From: Larus michahellis
Lineage: Eukaryota > Chordata > Aves > Charadriiformes > Laridae
DNA: 64,000 nucleotides
NCBI RefSeq assembly: GCF_964199755.1
Contig: NC_133899.1
Location: forward strand, 28,809,446 to 28,873,445
Reading direction: 5' to 3'
Positions within the stretch are counted from its first letter, which is position 1; the number at the start of each line of letters is the position of its first letter. Under the pieces are notes generated by a model, which saw only the letters and a list, made by a program, of their open reading frames with translations, made no database searches and was not told where the DNA came from. Below, in pieces: positions 30,401 to 40,750 of the stretch. Position numbers and translations under genes: made by a program.

Positions 30401-31739
30401 TCTCAAGCCCAAACCCTTACTCCACCATTCACCCCAGTCACACATTCCTGATCCACTTTCATTCGATATAGTTCTATCTCCCTATCTCAACCCAACATTC
30501 CGTTTCATTTCCCACACGGGACAGGTTGATACTGTCCCCTGTCCCATCTTCTTTCAGATGAGCTTCTTCCCCCGACTGGCGAGATGCGAGAAGAGCTCCT
30601 TGCTTTCACCTCAACCACCTGTGCCCAGCACAGCTCACAGCTGCCCCGAATCACCACTGCTGGCTAGGCTAAGGGGGGATATTCACAAATTTGTGGCTTT
30701 TCTGATCAAAAGCCCCTATTAAGCAAATAAAACCTGTGATTTTTAAAGATCTTTGTCCAGAAGTAGGCAGAATTAGTCAGATTAGAAAGATCAACACAAG
30801 CAAGAGATGAAAATCCCTGTCTGAAGGCATTTTATTGAACTTTTGTACCCACAGGTGTCAAAAGCACCACGTTACAGAAAAGTGGTGTAAAGCCACAGAT
30901 AGCAATCGTGTGGTGCTGTCCCCTTATGCCTTTCAGGGCACAACTCTCAGAAGAGCAAACCCATTTAATCCGAACATTAATATTCATGTTTACTGTGTTG
31001 TAAACACTTTCACTGCTACTGTGAAACTGAGATCTGCTTGAAAATGCCAGAACAAACTGAAACAGAAGCTAAACCCACTACGAAGCAACTCGTTCTGGCC
31101 ACATGCGCCAAGCATCCTCTTTTCTTCCTTTTTTTTTTTTTTTCCAACTAACGCCGTCTCTGAACCTCGCAGCCTGGGCTACTCCACGGGCCGATGCCAG
31201 AGCCAGACATCTGCCCGGAAACGGTGCAAAACAACTGGTTTGGGGCCAAAGGAGCCAGAGCTCACCACAGATCTGCTGGAGCTCACTATCACTGCGAAGT
31301 TGCTTTTTAGAGAGATACTTTAGTGGTGCGAGAGTACCAAATGCTAGTTAAGGGCAGGAAAATTATGCTTTTGGGGTTATTTTTACTATCTTCCGACAAG
31401 CCCGCGGGGCAGCTGCCAAGATCTGGGTCGGCCGAGCTGAGGCAACTTCAGCCCCGTCCCTCCCCTCTCCTCCCTCCCCACACGCTGCCATTCCCCTTCC
31501 CCTCACGGAGCGCCCCAAACCCGCCCTCGGCGACACCGCTCCCCGCCCCAGGCACCCCCCCCTTGACACCACCCTCCTGGCGGCCGCTGGCAGGCCGCTT
31601 TACCTGGCTTCTTCCCCTGCCACTCGGCCCACAGCAGCGTGAGGTCGCCGTCGGCCCGCAGCCAGCGCAGCAGCTGCACCAGCAGGACCAGGAAGGCGCC
31701 GCCCGCCAGCGCCAGGCAGAGCGCACAGCCCCACGCCAT
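9395..31739 (-). CDS. DHRS7: DHRS7, membrane-anchored short-chain dehydrogenase/reductase, complete (7 coding exons)
   Basis: The exons, in minus order, are 31739-31604, 26636-26484, 18977-18871, 17863-17624, 11990-11868, 10380-10165 and 9430-9395. They join in frame at GT/AG sites into 336 residues (human about 339). Residues 3-24 form a hydrophobic anchor, followed by [16 protein letters not shown]. The Rossmann cofactor motif TGASSGIG is at 57-64 and NNGG at 138-141. The catalytic set is Asn163, Ser191, Tyr204 and Lys208 (YCASK), and CPGP lies in exon 5. In the family, DHRS7 (SDR34C1, retSDR4) is an ER-associated NADPH-dependent carbonyl reductase acting on steroid, retinoid and xenobiotic substrates; that role is transferred here by homology. 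All catalytic residues are present, so it should be active. It is tail-to-tail with PCNX4 and head-to-head, at 17 kb, with PPM1A. Confidence 0.97.
10165..10380 (-). CDS. DHRS7: DHRS7 coding exon 6 (216 nt)
   Basis: The acceptor is CTCCTCCAG/TCCATAGAG and the donor GGAGTG/GTAAGT, 72 codons. It encodes [47 protein letters not shown] and [15 protein letters not shown]. The aromatic YLWQY-PTWAWW stretch is characteristic of DHRS7 and its close relatives. Confidence 0.95.
11868..11990 (-). CDS. DHRS7: DHRS7 coding exon 5 (123 nt)
   Basis: The acceptor is CTTCTAG/GGTTTTTTT and the donor TCAAAG/GTAAGG, 41 codons. It encodes [16 protein letters not shown] and [11 protein letters not shown]. The PGPV segment is the usual SDR loop that follows the active site and contacts the nicotinamide. 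Confidence 0.94.
13388..13420. repeat. Perfect 12-bp inverted repeat, 9-nt loop
   Basis: CATAAAGACACT and AGTGTCTTTATG are exact reverse complements separated by TATATGCCC. It lies in DHRS7 intron 4. Function is unknown. Confidence 0.85.
14776..14808. repeat. Perfect 9-bp inverted repeat, 15-nt loop
   Basis: AGAGCCTCC and GGAGGCTCT are exact reverse complements around a 15-base loop, in DHRS7 intron 4. It may be chance. Confidence 0.8.
15589..15626. repeat. A-rich (CAAA)n low-complexity tract
   Basis: A run of A is followed by ACAAACAAACAAAAAAAAC-type units. It is a low-complexity tract in DHRS7 intron 4 with no retroelement body recognised beside it. Confidence 0.7.
17624..17863 (-). CDS. 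DHRS7: DHRS7 coding exon 4 (240 nt, catalytic centre)
   Basis: The acceptor is TTCCTGAG/GTTGATG and the donor CTGCAG/GTAAGT, exactly 80 codons. It carries [16 protein letters not shown] (catalytic Asn), [11 protein letters not shown] (catalytic Ser) and GYCASKHAL (Tyr/Lys). This one exon holds the complete catalytic tetrad. Confidence 0.96.
17864..18870 (-). other. DHRS7: DHRS7 intron 3
   Basis: A 1007-base intron. It contains a 175-codon open frame on the DHRS7 strand (18698-18171) that begins with TTG, has no family similarity I recognise, and is treated as chance. Confidence 0.7.
18871..18977 (-). CDS. DHRS7: DHRS7 coding exon 3 (107 nt)
   Basis: The acceptor is TATTTTTAG/AGATTAGC and the donor GGCAAG/GTGAGG. 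It encodes [18 protein letters not shown] and [14 protein letters not shown]. The DLTD is the SDR acidic strand/loop after beta-4. The phase closes to 0. Confidence 0.95.
21465..21535 (+). mobile_element. CR1 3'-end fragment
   Basis: GAGGCTGGACAGCAGCACCT and CCTGAGGTCCATTCCAAACT are followed by an ATTACTGTATAATTCTGTAA tail. This is the degenerate form of the CR1 3' UTR and its octamer repeat tail. It is very short and old. Confidence 0.6.
22140..23650 (+). mobile_element. Old, diverged CR1 LINE fragment (reverse-transcriptase region)
   Basis: CR1 landmarks appear in order with many substitutions and gaps. They are a GAAGGGCCAGCATAGATTTA-type block near 22735, a CCTGACCAACTTAATTGC block, GTGGACAAGGGGAGAGCAGT near 22815, TTCATTAATGACCCAGACGA near 23050, and a late AGTACTGTGTCCAAGTTTGG near 23410. 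No long frame survives. It is older than the adjacent copy at 23780 and in the same orientation. Ends are approximate. Confidence 0.65.
23780..25304 (+). mobile_element. CR1 LINE, 5'-truncated, ORF2 inactivated
   Basis: The ORF2 reverse-transcriptase reading is clear: [40 protein letters not shown], then [20 protein letters not shown]. The frame breaks after ERYGFGG and shifts several times. Later pieces include [54 protein letters not shown] and [14 protein letters not shown]. It ends in the 3' UTR tail ATTCTATGATTCTA at 25291-25304. A short deletion lies at about 24725. It sits in DHRS7 intron 2, antisense to the gene. Confidence 0.92.
26484..26636 (-). CDS. DHRS7: DHRS7 coding exon 2 (cofactor-binding motif)
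   Basis: The acceptor is TTTTGATAG/AAAATGAAC and the donor CCTTC/GTAAGT, with 153 nt in phase 1 to 1. It encodes [20 protein letters not shown] and [16 protein letters not shown]. This holds the glycine-rich NAD(P)H motif; the RR pair after strand 2 suits NADPH preference. Confidence 0.95.
26637..31603 (-). other. DHRS7: DHRS7 intron 1
   Basis: 4967 bases of mostly unique AT-rich DNA. A 177-codon plus-strand open frame at 30189-30722 starts with GTG and has no family similarity. GC content rises near 31400 as the intron enters the promoter CpG island. I see no mobile element in it. Confidence 0.65.
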
Positions 31740-32040
31740 GACGGCCCGCTGCTGCCGCCGCCCGCGGCTCCTGCCGCCCCTTTATCAGGGCCGCGGCGCG
31801 GCGGGAGCCGCCCCCGCTGCCTGAAGCCAGCGCCGGCCTCCTCTTCCCCGCCTCCCGCTGCCCCTTCCACCCCCTTTCCCCGGCGGGCAAGGGCAAGCAA
31901 GCTCCGCATCGCTGCCCGCCCCCCGCCGCGGCCTGCCCCTACTCCCGGCGGGAGCCCCGCGGCTGCCGAGGCCGGTGGATAAAGGCGGACCCGGCACAGG
32001 CGCAGTCAAGGCTGCGGCGATAAGGGCTGCAGTTGTGGGG
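31400..32040 (-). promoter_or_regulatory. DHRS7: CpG island and promoter of DHRS7
   Basis: Abrupt GC- and CpG-rich sequence surrounds coding exon 1. Sp1-type boxes include CCCGCCCC at 31915-31922, which is GGGGCGGG on the gene strand. No convincing TATA box is placed for a defined start, in line with a dispersed CpG promoter. The exact transcription start cannot be fixed from sequence. Confidence 0.75.
31604..31739 (-). CDS. DHRS7: DHRS7 coding exon 1 (start codon, membrane anchor)
   Basis: The ATG at 31739-31737 has G at -3 and G at +4, a strong Kozak context. It encodes [16 protein letters not shown], a Leu/Val-rich anchor, then [18 protein letters not shown], which is conserved in DHRS7. 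The donor is CCAG/GTAAAG, phase 1. The exon sits in the CpG island. Confidence 0.95.
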
Positions 32041-34080
32041 GAGAGGCCATGCATGTGAGACGGGAGTGAAGGTCGGTTTCGGGGAGCGGGGACCTCTTTT
32101 AAAAAACTTCCCCTCCTGGACGTTCCCCCGGGGAGAGGGGAGCTGCCCGGCCTTTTCCTGCTTGAAAACAACGCCGGACACTGCACGTCCTTGGGCATTG
32201 GGCAGATGTCCAGGGCGGTTTGGCTTCGGAGATCAAAACGTGGTGTTCCAGAGATCAAAAACCAGTGTCCGTCTTCCTGAGGAGAGCCTCACGGCTGTGC
32301 CCTGGGGACACCAGCCATTCCCCTCCCCACTGGAGCTCCTCAGGAGCCCCCAGCCCAGCTGCAGTCACCCCCTGCTCCTGTCAAGGACCATACGGCATCC
32401 CTTTGGAGGGGGCAGTGGCTCGTTCCCCACCATGGAGGCCTTCCCCACCCAGGTTTGTGCAGTAATGCTGTTCTTGGCCATGCCTCCCACTGCACTGCCT
32501 GGCCAAGGCGAACCCAGTTCTTGCATAGGCCCGCTCTCACCAAGGCCAGAACTTGGGTTTAAGCCCTAGACTCCAAAATCACTGGTGCTGGATACCCACG
32601 AGTGCTAAAAGCCCAGGGCCTGCGGCATTTCTGGACATCACATCACTGTCATCTACAGCTCTTCACCATATATTTGCTAGTGCTTAAGTGCAGAGGCACA
32701 CAACTCTGTTCTTAATACCTTGGTGCTTCAAAGTCTTTCACAGCAGGAGGTACAGATACAAAAGAGGAACTCATAATAATTTATGCCTCCTTGCCAGACA
32801 CTCAACACAAACACACGCAGAGTTTATGTAGGACAGGCCACACAGCTATTCAGAGCGACACATAAGACCCTGATCCCAAAATCTCATGGGCTAAGGCCTG
32901 ATCTATCAGAAGTCTTGGCACAGGATGGCCATGGTTACCAAACACCGCTGCCCAGTCTGTCCCAGCTCCGTCTATGACCAAAGGATTCATGAATCAAGAC
33001 CTGAATTGCCACAAAATTTGCATTACAGCTCTCTGAGGTATAAATATACTTAAGGAATTATCTTAATTATACACACATGAGTCTATTAAAAAGATTTCTT
33101 TTGAGATCCCCAACAGCTAAAAAGCAGTAAAGCTACCACAGGCTGCAGCTTTTACATGTGGCTGCTATAAACCATCCGAATCATGCCAGACTGTCAGATT
33201 TCTTCTCAACCTCAAAGGAACTGGCCAAAGATTGATGGGAGTCCAGGATTGCCCAAGCTTCCAGTGTCACCTTGATGGCCAGCAGTGCTCTGACTTTCCT
33301 GCTGGAAGTACAACTTCCAGTGTTGACAGCAGCATACACTCTTTTTGTTGCTTCAGAGCCAGAAACTACTTAGAGAAGAGCTGTTTGACAACGTACCAAA
33401 GCAAAATGAAACATCTCTTAAAGGATCACATCATAATAATGCCCTTGGATTTGACCAATATCTAAATTCCCAAGGAAAACGTAAAGTATTTCTCCTTCTA
33501 ATGCCTGAACTTAGTTTCCACACAGGGAGATAATTTTCACTTTCTGAAGAGGCCATTACTGCTAAATAGTTTTTAAAAGTCAACCAAAGTCAACCTGAAC
33601 ATCAACAGAATGAGTGACAGTTCTGTTGCACTTTGTGCTGTGATTGATGCAGACAGCACTTTGGCGTTCAGTAAACATATTCTGATAACTACGCAAAGTA
33701 CTTAACTGCGGTTGTGAAGTGCAAGAGCCAATGTAAAGCTGAAGTACAGGCTCTGAAAACATCATGAGAAATAGTTGCCAATGTGGGAGGTCACAGTCTT
33801 GCTCCACACCCTGCTCTGAACTTTGCTGAGGTTCCCCATGTTGACTCTGTGGCAGTAGATAACAGATCAATTAAACTCAGCACATAACATGATAATGTGC
33901 CATATTCTTAAAAGTTACACAAATTATATTGACAGGCTTAATGTAAATAAAAGCAAGGTAAGCTGCCTTCTGTCTCCAAAGCAATAACGCAGAAATAAAT
34001 GTTTGATTAGATTGCTATTTCTATGTATTTTTTTTTCTCCACTTGTGCAGTATTGAGAAGACCTTGTGCAAAAGTGCAAT
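32041..34080. other. Intergenic DNA upstream of DHRS7
   Basis: GC content falls gradually to about 32.6 kb and is then AT-rich. A plus-strand open frame at 32033-32569 leads away from the DHRS7 promoter, but it starts with TTG and has low-complexity Pro/Ser content. I see no gene. Confidence 0.5.
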
Positions 34081-34084
34081 GGCA

Positions 34085-34732
34085 CAGTGGAACTGGGGGA
34101 TGAAGGGATTGAGAGCTGTCCTGTGGAGAAAGACCTCGGGATACTGGTGGATGAAAAATTGGACGTGAGCCGGCAACGTGCGCTTGCAGCCCACATTCTC
34201 CCCCTCTATTCTGCTCTGGTGAGACGCCACCTGAAGTACCGTGTCCAGCTATGGGGTCCCCAGCACAAAAAGACATGGACCTGTCAGAGCAGTTCAGAGG
34301 AGAGCCATAAAAATGGTGAGAGGACTGGAAGGCTGAGAGAGTTGCAGTTGCTCAGCCTGGAGAACAAAAGGTGCTGGCAAGACCTTGTTGTGGCCTTTTA
34401 ATATATAAAGGGGCTCATAAGAAACACAGAGACAGACTTTTTACCAGGGCCTGTCGTGGCAGGACAAGGGGCAATGGTTTTAAACTGAAAGTGGGTAGAT
34501 GTAGCTTGGGTTTAAGGAAAAACATTTTTACTCCGAGGGTGGTGAGACACTGGAACAGGTTGCCCAGAGAAGTTCTGAATGCCCCATCATTGGAAGTGTT
34601 GAAGGCTAGGTTGGACAAGGCTTTGAGCAACCTGCTCCAGTGAAAGATGTCCCTGCCCATGGCAGGACGGTTGGACTAGATGATCTTTAAGGTTCCTTCC
34701 AACCCAATCCATTCTGTGATTCTATGATTCTA
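34085..34732 (+). mobile_element. CR1 LINE 3' fragment with internal deletion
   Basis: It reads [20 protein letters not shown] and EKLDVSRQRALAAH, then jumps to LPLYSALVRRHLKY, so the AQKANRILGCIKRS-type segment is missing. The 3' part encodes RACRGRTRGNGFKLKVGRCS and RVVRHWNRLPREVLNAPSLE. The tail ATTCTGTGATTCTATGATTC ends at 34732. It has frame breaks and is not active. Confidence 0.92.
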
Positions 34733-37700
34733 TAAAATGAGTAAATTTTCACAGATTTATGGGTGAAGTGCTTCCTTTTTGAATGTTCACAAGGGGGCCT
34801 CAGATGACCTAATGCCAGCCCTGGTAATAATACTGGCAGAACATGGGTGTGAATATTTTCCATAGTACTGTGACGCAATTTCTTTGATCCATGTTAGAGT
34901 AAATAAAGGTCCAGTGCAATTATCTGAGATTACTGTGTAAAACATAGATTTGAAAAATGCTCTGACTTCGGTAAATTATTTATGTTGGTACAATAACATT
35001 GAAATTAATAGCAATAAGTACAGCAACACTATATTCCTTTTTCCTGTATTTCCTCTTCCACTATGAGCAAAACAGAACAGCTTCTAAGGAGAAAAGCTCT
35101 TTGCTTTGTTTATGAGAACAAAATTTTAGGGAAAATCCATCATAAAATGAGTGCAAGTGAAGTAAGGCCAGTTTTAACTCCATGCTATCTGCTTCAGACT
35201 GTTACCTATGCCATATACTTTAGTTTTGCCAGAAGAGGAGACAAACACACATCCAGGCAGACAGTGCCATGTAAATGTAATGGCCTGCCAAAAATACTTC
35301 TTACATAAATCTGTCTTTCTATAGTTTTTATTTTATATCTGGTTAAGAAAACATTGTCTCTTTTTTAATAACATTTACTGAAAACTTAAAAATTAAAAAA
35401 TTATCCTAGGTAAGGGTCGTCAATTCAAGCCTTTTAAATACAGGAATCATTTTGATCTGAGGCTAATTTGAGGTCTGCTAATTCTGCTGTCACTGTGTCT
35501 GTGAAATGTTTGCTATTGCCTACAAAGAGCACAAGCTGTCTGCTTTCTGCATCAGAATTACCTTCTGGAGTTCAAGTCTCTGAGCTGTTGTGTACTTAAG
35601 CCCCTGCATTCCTAGCCACCCTAATCTCCTCTCATTTCAGCTTTTGGCACGTTGTTAAATCTTCGTGTTTATTAGCCCCTTATGCCTGCCTTCTTACTCA
35701 GGCCACTTAAAGACAGGCTTGAAGGAAAAAACTTGAATCTTTTCCTTCATATCTCTTTAATTTTACTTATCCCTTGCATTCATTTTATTTCAGACAGTTT
35801 AGTTAAGGTTTTGTGTGTGAGCTCCCATCAGTTTAAAACTTGGGACTAATTCTGATTAGGGCAAGCTGAACTACTGTGTCTTCTATCCATTTTTAAAACG
35901 GTAAATGAAACAGAAATGAAACTTCCTGGCCACTGAATCAGTTTAGTACAACCTGTTCCCAAGCAATAGAAAGTAAGACACAGAAATCACGTTTTTGCCA
36001 GAGTAAGCTGCAGCTATACCAGTAAGTCAAACAGGGCCATGGCGTGGAGTCATACACTGGCACATGTTCATCCATACTTTGAATTGTTACTGTGGTTCAT
36101 GGCATGGCTTTGCCCCCAAACACTGTCCCAAGGAATGTCTGAGGGTATGTCTGGGGTATGGCTGAGGGGCATCAGCTACAGACATAAGCCAGGTCAGGCC
36201 AGTTGGTCTCAGGAACAGAAAGTCCACAGATTGTTTCACTTACTAGCAAAGATACAGCAAAGATGGTTACTCAAGTTTTTGCAACTGTTCAGTTAAGCAA
36301 ACCCTAAGTTAAACTGGTGTAACTGTGAGTAAATCATTCTTTCCTCCTCTCCCCTCCCTACACCTCACTGATTCCTCCCTCAGAAAAAAAATACAAAGAA
36401 AAATATCTGATGACAACAGAGCATCACAGAAAAATAAAACATAATAAAATAAAAACACACCGTGGCAAGACAATTCTTATTCAGACAGCCAGGACAAATA
36501 CAGGAAGCATCTTCAGACACAGAAGTAGATGACTCCTGGTTGTTAGTCAGTGACTTTGTGGTATCCCCTGGGAAGGACTTCCTCAATGTAAGAAGCGAGA
36601 GCCATTTCCTACCACCTACCCGGTGTGACACTTGTGTTTGAAGCTGCAAAACTCTGCAGTGATCCCAGCCACCTGCAGCTATGCTCGGCCCTGCCCTTCT
36701 TCCAAATTTCACATCCATGGCTTTTCAATTATGTTATAAACTGCTTGGCTTCACTTTTTGTTTGCGAAGTGCTTGAAGTGCTTTTACTGACACCTACATT
36801 AGCATCTGTTTAAAAGGGGCATGTTACTTTTTAAAGGACAACGCTTGCCTCCGGACAAAGAGCTCCTGCACATCAAGTCTTCCTCACTGACCTACCTGGT
36901 ATTTGAATGTGACTTAACTGTTCCAGATGTGTCTTTCACATAAGGGTGAATTTTATTCGGGACTGCCTGCCTGAGCCCTTCTCATTCCTCTAGACCACGC
37001 TACTTTGACTTCTCTTCCTTTTTATTGCCATTCAAAGCGATTTTACTCAGAGAAGTAATAAAAAGAGAAATGCAGAAAAACTCCAACCTTTTCTGGAGGA
37101 GATGGGCCATTTATATGAAGATAAGATTTGTTTAGTGTGATGGGAAAGTGATGGAACCCAGACTCCTCAAGTTGTATTATCCATTTCCTTTTCATAACAT
37201 ACATTCTTTAGTTTACATTAAGGGGTGTGACTAAGTCACCTATGCTTATATAAATAACAGAAATACAGAACACGTTCAGGTTATTTGAACAAAACTCCAT
37301 TTGGTGATAATGCCATTTTGCTTGTATGACATTAGTACTTATCTTCATGATTATTCAAATTAAATATTAGAAGAAGTCAAGATACAAATATATGAAGAAC
37401 TTTTCCTCAGAGGAATAGCTATAGATAAGGCTAGAAAATATCTGAACGCACCATATCATATGAATATATCATATCTGGTTAAGTGAGGGAAAGCAAGTAT
37501 TTCATGTTTTTCTTTATTAAAAAAAAAAAAAGCTTTCTTGCTTTCTTGGTATAGAACAAACCTCTTCAGATGGTGAAGAAGAGGAATGCATTATCATTGA
37601 TATTTACATTCTGATTCTTGGATCCCTGTTCTGCATCTATCATCCTGGGCTGGGTTTCAAGGTCACCAAAGTCAATGGAAAGATTTGCGCCCCCTTTCCA

Positions 37701-39399
37701 CACCTGGGATTTTCTGAATAAATATATAGACATATATAATAATATTTATTCGGTTTAAATCTGTTGTGATCAATCTAAAAAGGTTTCTTTCTTCACAGGC
37801 TTTCTCATTGCACTAATACTGATAAGACTACTCACACAGGGAACTAGTGAAAACTTTCTCTCTTGCAACATTTAATATGAAGTGAGGGACAGGAGGAGGA
37901 AAAGAAGGTGGTGTCCCAAAGGCTGATTCTGCAGAACTTTGTCTCCCTGAGCACCCACTGTAGTCAGCCAGAACCCAGGAAAAGATACTTCAGGGAACCA
38001 GTCCTTTAGTCGCTGTTAGCCAATGACAGAATCAGACAACTAAAATTCCTTTCCTAATCCCCAAATTATTTTTTTCCTTAATCATTACTACCTCTTTTTT
38101 GACAGTCTTTTAATAGTGCAATTTTCCTAAACCAGTTAGTTTCCCTTAATTTTCATTAATTTATTCCTCTTTGTTTTTAACAGAACACTGACTTAAAGTT
38201 TATTTCTTTTTTTACGTATTGTTAACAATTCCAGCGCAAATCTGGAATGGGGCTTGCTCTCTAGCTCAGGCACCCTCTGCTGGTCTTCCCAAAGCAAAAC
38301 ACAAAATATCAGAGAATTTTCACTAACAACCATCATTTTTAAGAGAAAAATCCAGACTTCTGTTTCTAGACCTTTTGCTATCAGAATATAAATTATGAGG
38401 AAGATCAGATTTGGGGCTGTAATCTCAGCATGGGGAGAGTTTTTTCATGAATTCAAGAAAATAATTGCATAATCAAGCATGTGAACCTGTGGAATTCCTC
38501 AGGTAAAAAGTCCAAAAGTGAACACGGCCTAAAAAGCCAATCACAGTCTGACCTGGCTCTTAGCAGAACCCTGTGATTGGCATTTTAATGAAGATATTAC
38601 GTAAGGAGCTCTAGAAGCATATGCTACTGGGGAAATTTTTTTTCTGTGTATCTCAGTTAACAAAAGTCATAGGCAGTAGTCATGCTTAGATAGTACATAT
38701 TTTAAGGAGGTAAAGAGGTAAGGAGATACAGTGGCTAAATATTAGCTTCCATTCCAGCAACACAATAAACAGAGAGCTGATCTAATTATTCATCTGGGAA
38801 AATCCCTGGATGTCAGAGAAGCAAATTAGAGCACAGCACTTTCTCAAGCAGCTGAAGAATAGGACACGCTGGTGTTAGGAGAGGGTCAGTGCGGTGCACC
38901 TGGCACGCCAACAGTCCCTTTCTGGTAATCAACCCCAAGACAAAGCAGCTCTAAGACTACTCTAGCTACTACCAACATCTAAAACAGTTTCCTGCACTGC
39001 CTAGGATCAGGAAGACGTGGGCCTGTCAGGAAGCTGGCCCTGTTCCTCTTCCAAGGTGTATAGGACGGTATGCTGCAAGAAGTTTCAGTTAAAATCTACA
39101 GAAACACAAATCCAAGATGTGTACATGATCTGATGAGCATTTCACCCATTCCAGTTTCTGAAATCAACTCTTACTTGACATTAAGCATCAGTGCAAGGAA
39201 CTGGCTGCTTTGTTGAGGATCCATCAGCTGTCTGTGTATGGTAGCAGAGGTGTCAACCCAGAGAGGTTCAGCAGAGTTACAAAAGATATTTTTATTTTGC
39301 ATAGCTGAGTTTTTTAATGATATTAAAAAGCATTTTATACAATACAGCAAGATCCTAGATACAAGTATTTAAACCAAAGCTATGTAAGCAACCTCCTAG
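34733..39399. other. Intergenic DNA between CR1 copies
   Basis: 4.7 kb of unique AT-rich sequence. It includes a poly-A stretch at about 37519-37531 and an 11-bp perfect inverted repeat at 38536-38581. No coding exon, RNA gene or recent mobile element was recognised. Confidence 0.5.
38536..38581. repeat. Perfect inverted pair of 11-mers containing CCAAT/ATTGG
   Basis: GCCAATCACAG at 38536-38546 and CTGTGATTGGC at 38571-38581 are exact reverse complements with a 24-base spacer. Each arm contains a CCAAT pentamer, the core bound by NF-Y. Role unknown. Confidence 0.8.
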
Positions 39400-39780
39400 T
39401 CCTTCCTGGGTAAGTAAATTCTTCAGCATACTGGAGAAAGTAAAGTGGAGGGCCACCAAGATGAAGAGAGACTTAGAGAACCATCTTTGTTCAGCTGTAA
39501 GAGGAGAAGGGTGAGAGATTTTATTGCTGTCTTCAACTGCAGACTCTTCAGAGGTATGTAGTGATAAGACAAGAAACAACAGACACAAATCGCAACTCAG
39601 GAAATTCTGATTGGAAACACAGAAACAGGTGCCCAGAGAGGTGGATTTTCCATCCTCAGAGATATTCAAAGCTGGACAAAGGCCTAAGCAACCCCATTTC
39701 GCTGGACCTGCTTTGAGCTAGGAGTTGAACTAGATGACCTCCAGAAGACCCTTCCAACCTAAATTATTCTATGATTTTAT
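39400..39780 (+). mobile_element. Old CR1 3' fragment
   Basis: Diverged CR1 3' sequence: a GGAGGGCCACCAAGATGA block, GCCCAGAGAGGTGGATTTTC, TTGAACTAGATGACCTCCAG, CCCTTCCAACCTAAATTATT and then TCTATGATTTTA. The order and tail are those of CR1. It is non-coding now. Confidence 0.8.
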
Positions 39781-39882
39781 GAGAAATGGCTACTGTATCA
39801 TTAATCCAGCTTAAACTGATGAAAGTCATTTCAACAGTACTAATGCTTCCCTGAGCAAAAAGGAAATTTAAACCCAATCCAG

Positions 39883-39935
39883 ACTCACTGAGGTCAGTGG
39901 GAATCTTGAGTTTAGTTGAAAGGCATTGGATCAAC
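39883..39935. repeat. Trace of an old dispersed repeat (ACTGAGGTCAGTGG type)
   Basis: ACTCACTGAGGTCAGTGGGA is followed about 30 bases later by GGCATTGGATCAACTTC. It resembles the GGTCAATGG...GACTTCAGTG...GGATC arrangement seen in old amniote interspersed repeats and again at 43004 here. Family not assigned. Confidence 0.35.
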
Positions 39936-40750
39936 TTCAACAGTTTTAGGATTCGTTTTCAGAAAAGATCCTAAACTTCATTTTTGTAGACAGCATTAGA
40001 AATTGCATCAGGGTAGTGGTGTTTTTTCCTATAGGTCTCTCAGCAGGTTGCTTTCACAGCAAGATGAGAATGAAGCATTCCACAACCGCTGTCTTTGAGT
40101 ATTCACAAATTCTATGTAGAAAGTTAGCAGCAGAATGAAGTGTTTCCTCAGTGCTCTGAAGGTATGTAACTTTCCTTTTCAGTTTGTAATTGCAGGAAAA
40201 TTCCTATTTGCTAACTGTTACTGGTAATGAGCCTCTCATCTAACTTGGGTTCATCTCAGGTCAACTGCTACTTTCATGTTGACACACTGTCCATATTAAT
40301 TGAAATTTATGTCAGAGAATGGCAATCTTGTGACCTCTGTAGAGTGAGCTAATGATTCCAATCTCGTTTTCAGCAGGCTGCTGTGAATTAACATAGCCAA
40401 TGCTTTCCCTTTTTCACCTCATCGTTTTTCTCATCTTTGCAAGACAAGCTTTTTTCCTCTTCCTTATTTTGTCTCTTATAAGGGATTATATTATTTATTT
40501 TGAACAACACAAGGGAGTAATTAAAATATGACACCACAATGTCAAGTACTACCCAATTATTTTAATTATTCCTATAAAGGTTAAAAATGCAAAAAAGAAG
40601 TGTGTTTGTAAAAATATAATGTATGCTTTTACACAAACAAATGTAATGGAAACAGAGATTTATCTTAATAAATACATGAGTGATATACTACAATGAATGA
40701 AAACAAGCAAGAAAACAAACATATTTCAAATGCTTAAAAGAAAGAGTTGA

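Noticed and set aside
30189-30722. A 177-codon plus-strand frame with a hydrophobic start, like a secreted protein
   Set aside because: It begins with GTG and has no upstream ATG, promoter or family similarity; it is in DHRS7 intron 1 and antisense.
31448-31909. A 153-codon minus-strand frame upstream of and over DHRS7 exon 1
   Set aside because: It reads exon 1 in the wrong frame; the frame starting at 31739 is the one that joins the SDR exons.
31323-31982. A 219-codon plus-strand frame across DHRS7 exon 1
   Set aside because: It starts with GTG, overlaps the real minus-strand exon, and is low-complexity Pro/Ala. It is a shadow of the CpG island.
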